From Hippopus hippopus (Eukaryota; Mollusca; Bivalvia; Cardiida; Cardiidae): a stretch of 64,000 nucleotides of DNA. The position numbers and the translations under genes are program-made. Under the pieces are notes generated by a model. That model was given only the letters and a program-made list of their open reading frames with translations. It was not told the DNA's origin and ran no database searches. The DNA is taken from NCBI GenBank assembly GCA_946811185.2, contig OX328103.1, positions 30,064,266 through 30,128,265 of the forward strand. The letters run 5' to 3'. The first letter of the stretch is position 1; each line of letters begins with the position of its first letter. Positions 60,711-64,000 of the stretch are shown in pieces.

Positions 60711-61035
60711 AATCCACCACCAAGAAAGAGTAATCTTTCTTCAAATCGTCATTTTTTCGTTCAAACAAAAAAAAAAAGTCTAAGTCCAACCCAGTCCCCG
60801 GCCTCTACCAGAAACACAATGAAAAAGAGTCTTAATTCCAATCCTATTCCCTGACCTCTGACCAAAATCAATGGAAAAAGACTAAGTCCATATAACACGA
60901 TCTTTTACCCTTTTTTCTCCTTCTATCCTTTACTCAGTCGATTAAAAAAATGTAAAGAGCCTTTTGATTGGATTAACAATTTTTTTACCCTTTTTTCTCC
61001 TTCTATCCTTTACTCACTCGGAAAAAAAAAGTAAC

Positions 61036-61102
61036 AAAGCTTTTGATTGGATAACGTTAATTCTGAGTTAAAGTAGGTCAATCCACCCTGCAAGCTATAA
61101 AG
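61036..61102 (+). promoter_or_regulatory. CCAAT/TATA promoter in right ITR
   Basis: TTTTGATTGGATAACGTTAA, GAGTTAAAGTAGGTCAATCC and CTATAAAG at 61095-61102. Confidence 0.8.
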
Positions 61103-61137
61103 GCATTGCTTTTACACAAATCATACATCAAATCAGT

Positions 61138-61230
61138 ATGGTTCAAATACTTTTTTGCCCGTTGTACAGTCTAAAGGTCCCAATTACCCTTTCAAAGAGC
61201 TCCAATCTAGCTACAGACAACATAAAATAA
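61138..61230 (+). CDS. 30-codon ITR-encoded reading frame (right)
   Basis: MVQILFCPLYSLKVPITLSK and ten more residues; the second Cys of the CPxC motif in the left copy is Tyr here. It starts 36 bp after the TATA box. See 46973-47065. Confidence 0.35.
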   Translation: MVQILFCPLYSLKVPITLSKSSNLATDNIK

Positions 61231-61913
61231 TGAAATAAAACTAGGTCAAAGGCTCTTTTACCTGAGAAAAACCATCTTGGATAGGCAAACTAGCCCCGAA
61301 AGAAGTCTAAGGAAACCTATCATAGGCAGACAATCTAACCTCAGCTTCCCTGAAGAGCACAGAAATCACTGAAAATCGGTTAAGTCTCACGTCAATTTTG
61401 CCTAAGAAAAGCAATTCCTTCCCCAACAAAGACTTAGTCAAAACCCAAGCCCTGGTCTCTGCCCCACAAAAAATCAATGAAAAAAGTCTAAGTTCAACCC
61501 CAATCCCTGACCTCTACCCCAAAAAAAGTCTAAGGAAACCTATCATAGGTAGACAATCTACCCTCAGCTTCCCTGAAGAGCACAGAAAATCACTGAAAAT
61601 TGATTAAGTCGTACGACCATTTTGCCTGGAGAAAAAAAATCATCATAGATATCCATCCTTTTCCTAAGCCCAAGAGAACCCATCTCGGCCTCCGAAGAGC
61701 AAAAAATGCCTATGTCCAACGCTATTTTTCATCCAGTGGAAGCATGAGGTCACGTGACTTTCCTAAGCCACGGGCATCTTTCAAAAAAGTGGACAAAATG
61801 GCGGCGGTTGGTCGCACAACGACCGGTTCACTCGATTTTGTCCCTGGATTTCTTACCCGGGGATAAGCAATCCAGGACAAGCACCACATTTTCCACTCAG
61901 GGTTACGAGCCTG

Positions 61914-61939
61914 GGGACGTTTGTCCCAAAACGTCCCCA
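61914..61939. other. Terminal hairpin of the right ITR
   Basis: GGGGACGTTTGTCCCAAAAC then GTCCCC: the counterpart of 45770-45794, with one arm slightly altered. Confidence 0.8.
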
Positions 61940-62039
61940 GACTCGTTCCCATTACTGCTTATGCCTAACACCCCTTCACTGTGGCCTAGTCAATTTGTTT
62001 AAAGTACATTCGTGTCATTGGTCAGGGGTGGAGGGAGGG

Positions 62040-62235
62040 GTCCTGCATGGCTCAGTGGTAATGTGTAGGGCTCGATACCTAGAGGCCCCTGGTTCGAGCC
62101 TTACTGGGACCACAGGGGCCCTCGTGGGAGCGTCCTTGGGCAAACAACTCACTGACTTAGCCTAGTACTGGTAAAATCTAGGACACACATGCATAAACGA
62201 GCAATGCCTGATATGACTGAAATGATGTTATAATC
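62040..62235 (+). repeat. tRNA-derived SINE
   Basis: A-box-like CATGGCTCAGTGGTAATG, B-box-like CTGGTTCGAGCCTTAC, 3' part GACTGAAATGATGTTATAAT, then (CAGT)n. Confidence 0.7.
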
Positions 62236-62270
62236 TACGCAATCAGTCAGTCAGTCAGTCTTCCCTGCTT

Positions 62271-62440
62271 TGAGATTCTTTACATAGAGTCGTTGTTGAG
62301 AGAAAATTAGCCACAGACAATCCACTAGCTCTCAAAGCCGGAATTAAACCATTTAACTAGGGCGACAAAGAGGCCTTTCGCCATCTAAAGATTGTCCTGT
62401 ATATTTACGACCTTGAGGAAGAAGGGTATTTAAAATTCTG
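62271..62440 (+). other. Intron 2 sequence of vWA gene 2, homologous to gene 1
   Basis: GATTCTTTACATAGAGTCGT and GAAAATTAGCCACAGACAAT to TTTACGACCTTGAGGAAGAA match 22829-22970 joined to 23229-23260 of gene 1, skipping the MITE D. This shows that the Maverick-like element lies within gene 2 intron 2. Confidence 0.88.
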
Positions 62441-62525
62441 GCCGGGATTCGAACCTACAGACCCTATAACAACGGAAGAACAAACCGAGGCTAATCAGTC
62501 ACGTGTAGGGCTTTAACTCCGTTAC
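62441..62525 (-). repeat. tRNA-like SINE head (minus strand)
   Basis: GGCCGGGATTCGAACCTACAGA is an inverted B-box. No tail recognised. Confidence 0.5.
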
Positions 62526-62606
62526 TACCATGTAAATAAATTACACATTGCTATAACTATAGTCCACTGTAATTGAAGAGACAGTTTGGTCATTATCTAA
62601 AATAAA

Positions 62607-62682
62607 GCAGCGTACAGTGTAGACCAAAGATCAGAATGCACGTTTTGTGCGGTCTGATCTTTATCTACACTGTACACAAAAG
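62607..62682. repeat. MITE A-like palindrome core
   Basis: GTACAGTGTAGACCAAAGATCA, then GCACGTTTTGTGC and the inverse. Confidence 0.8.
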
Positions 62683-62689
62683 CTTCTGG

Positions 62690-63050
62690 TATCGTCTATG
62701 GTAAGAAGAGTTACACCAATGGGTTGCTGCCTGCTGGTTTGATTCTAGACTGGGTCCAGGCAGTAATGTTTTCTAGTCACTCCTTATTGTGGTCTCCTTT
62801 CACGGCCTAAACAGATCTGTAGCAAATAGAGAATACGTGTATATGGTTGGTGCCGAGATGTAAGTCCTAGATTTTCGTTCGAGTCGGACGTTATTTAATT
62901 GCTGTTCTTATTCTAATGTCACCAGAACTTGAGGCGTTTGGGCGTTCACTTAGGGGACAATACTATGTAACGTTGTGTTGAGTCAGCATACGTAGCAAAA
63001 CTGGACATACTTACAAATATAAAACATTGATATTATGCTAGAATTTGTGA
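62690..63050. other. No gene seen
   Basis: Non-coding. Exon 3 of vWA gene 2 would be expected somewhere beyond 62440 but no match to gene 1 exon 3 is visible here or up to 64000. Confidence 0.5.
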
Positions 63051-63077
63051 ACAAGAAATAACTTTTTAAAAAAGAGA

Positions 63078-63400
63078 GACGGCGTGAGAGGTACTGGAAT
63101 GTGACTTTTGAAAGTCTTTTGCGGTTTAATATAAATAAAGATAATGAAAAATAATTATCAGACTCTCCATCAATGGCCTGTTTTTTTTTTTTTTCTCATT
63201 GTTTGTGCATTGTTGAGAAATCAAATTTTCAATTATAAACATTATTATAAATGAAAATTTTCAGCTTCGACTTTAATCAAAATCAATGTTGAAAACGACG
63301 CAGTTGCGGCTAAAAATTACGTGGTGAGATAATTGTGTCCTCGAATACGCCGGCAGGGTTCCGCCGAATAAAAATGTCAACATTTTTTCCCAATCGCGAA
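63078..63400. repeat. Dispersed repeat E (copy 3)
   Basis: GACGGCGTGAGAGGTACTGG, TTGCGGTTTAATATAAA, and CGCCGGCAGGGTTCCGCCGA at the far end, as at 18945-19275. Confidence 0.6.
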
Positions 63401-63754
63401 GTACTATCCATTCTTTCGGATATGGCACTACAAAGTAGGTCAAAAGCCAGCGTAGTCAGCTACGCCGAAAAATGACTCATTTTTGATGACAGATGTATAT
63501 GGGTATTCTAGTTTGATATAATAAGAGCTATTGCCGTCTTCGGATCACTAGAATAATAGCGTACTTAGACTGTGAAAATCTCTTGAACACAGGAGACATA
63601 CTGGTACCCATTGGAAACAAATCAAATTTATGAATAAAGCCTAACTTGATAAACTTTATCCATCTCGTCACCAACCATATATTCTCTGTTTACCGGTACC
63701 GGAATGTGTGTAGTAACGTCCGAATATGGAAAAGGAAACAGAAATGATCAGACT

Positions 63755-63990
63755 CTAACCGAGGTTAGTTCGATTCCTACGCACGGTATGATAGTAGTTG
63801 CAGCAAGATTCATTCCTCACCCATAAACATTGTTTCGACAGTGTTCATGTGGAAAAGTAGCCAATGGCTTGGAAAGAATGTTGTGCGAAGTATTGGTGAT
63901 AGAAAGCCCAGAAATGTATGAATAGATGCGCTTGCCGCTTCGATATGACTAAAATAAAGTTGAAAACGGCGATAAACACCAAAGAACACA
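63755..63990 (+). repeat. tRNA-derived SINE, head worn
   Basis: TTAGTTCGATTCCTACGCAC is a B-box. The body is GTAGCCAATGGCTTGGAAAG and the tail AACGGCGATAAACACC. Confidence 0.65.
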
Positions 63991-64000
63991 CTAAAAGTTT

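Larger units (their letters stand above)
45751..61956. mobile_element. Maverick/Polinton-like (adintovirus-like) element, decayed, 16.2 kb
   Basis: The element begins AGTAATGG and ends CCATTACT, the AGT...ACT form usual for Polintons. The 6-bp flanks are GCTAGT and GCTTAT (four of six equal). The ITRs exceed 1 kb. It contains a protein-primed DNA polymerase B, an adenain-like protease remnant, an F54H12.2-family fragment, a zinc-knuckle protein and several small genes. Most of the larger frames have stops or frameshifts. No integrase, packaging ATPase or full capsid gene was recognised. It sits in intron 2 of vWA gene 2: intron sequence homologous to gene 1 resumes at 62271. A second, inner inverted duplication makes it nearly mirror-symmetric around a central unique part (about 50.7-57.8 kb). 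Confidence 0.88.
60860..61956. repeat. Right inverted terminal repeat of the Maverick-like element
   Basis: It pairs with 45751-47345. The similar DNA continues inward through the paired stem-loops (60630-60760 with 47520-47680). Confidence 0.9.

Noticed and set aside
60540..60854. 104-codon plus-strand frame after the right subterminal gene
   Set aside because: It also translates the paired stem-loop units (KSDLSSHCQISAFF, KSNLSSNRHFF); non-coding 3' end.

Overview
The window is eukaryotic: GT-AG introns, tRNA-derived SINEs, dense palindromic MITEs, a DIRS retrotransposon and a Maverick/Polinton-like element. The repeat types and the conserved proteins point to a mollusc, most likely a clam-type (heterodont) bivalve; that is inference, because no species-diagnostic gene is present.

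Host genes. (1) Positions 444-5722, minus strand: the 5' half of PCIF1/CAPAM, the cap-specific m6A methyltransferase. It has four coding exons with compatible splice phases and a WW domain in the first; the gene runs off the left edge before the catalytic part. (2) Positions 20607-23663, plus strand: a complete three-exon gene for a secreted 307-residue protein with a thrombospondin type-1-like segment and a von Willebrand A domain with an intact MIDAS. Its stop codon lies in the terminal repeat of a MITE. (3) Positions 39336-45076, plus strand: exons 1 and 2 of a tandem paralogue. Its intron 1 carries a DIRS element inside a MITE, and its intron 2 carries the Maverick-like element. Exon 3 is not seen before the window ends.

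Repeats. At least four MITE families recur. A: TTAACCCTTA termini and a palindrome core. B: TTAACCCTTTACCA termini and a roughly 66-bp palindrome. C: TGAGCCATGCTCTG termini. D: GCCTGCAACACGCGAAAAGG termini. There are also several SINEs, a 4.5-kb TIR element (32639-37160), a 1-kb TIR element in a PCIF1 intron, a deleted Tc1-like element (39814-40305), a DIRS element (about 40850-44537) with the diagnostic internal complementary region, and long imperfect palindromes.

The Maverick-like element, 45751-61956 (16.2 kb), is the most interesting part. It starts AGT and ends ACT and has ITRs over 1 kb with hairpins near the tips. It carries a broken protein-primed DNA polymerase B, an adenain-like protease remnant and an F54H12.2-family fragment. 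It is almost symmetrical: an inner pair of inverted arms (about 49.2-50.7 and 57.8-59.06 kb) lies inside the ITRs. Several short genes in the arms have a CCAAT/TATA promoter, and the gene ends carry copies of a 16-nt stem-loop, AGCCCTTTTCAGGGCT, typically followed by ACCCA and CCAAGAAAGA. This is the layout of a replication-dependent histone mRNA 3' end (stem-loop plus histone downstream element). Eleven copies are found, all in this element and mostly oriented with the gene they end. This suggests that a virus-like element borrowed the S-phase, poly(A)-independent histone 3'-processing pathway.
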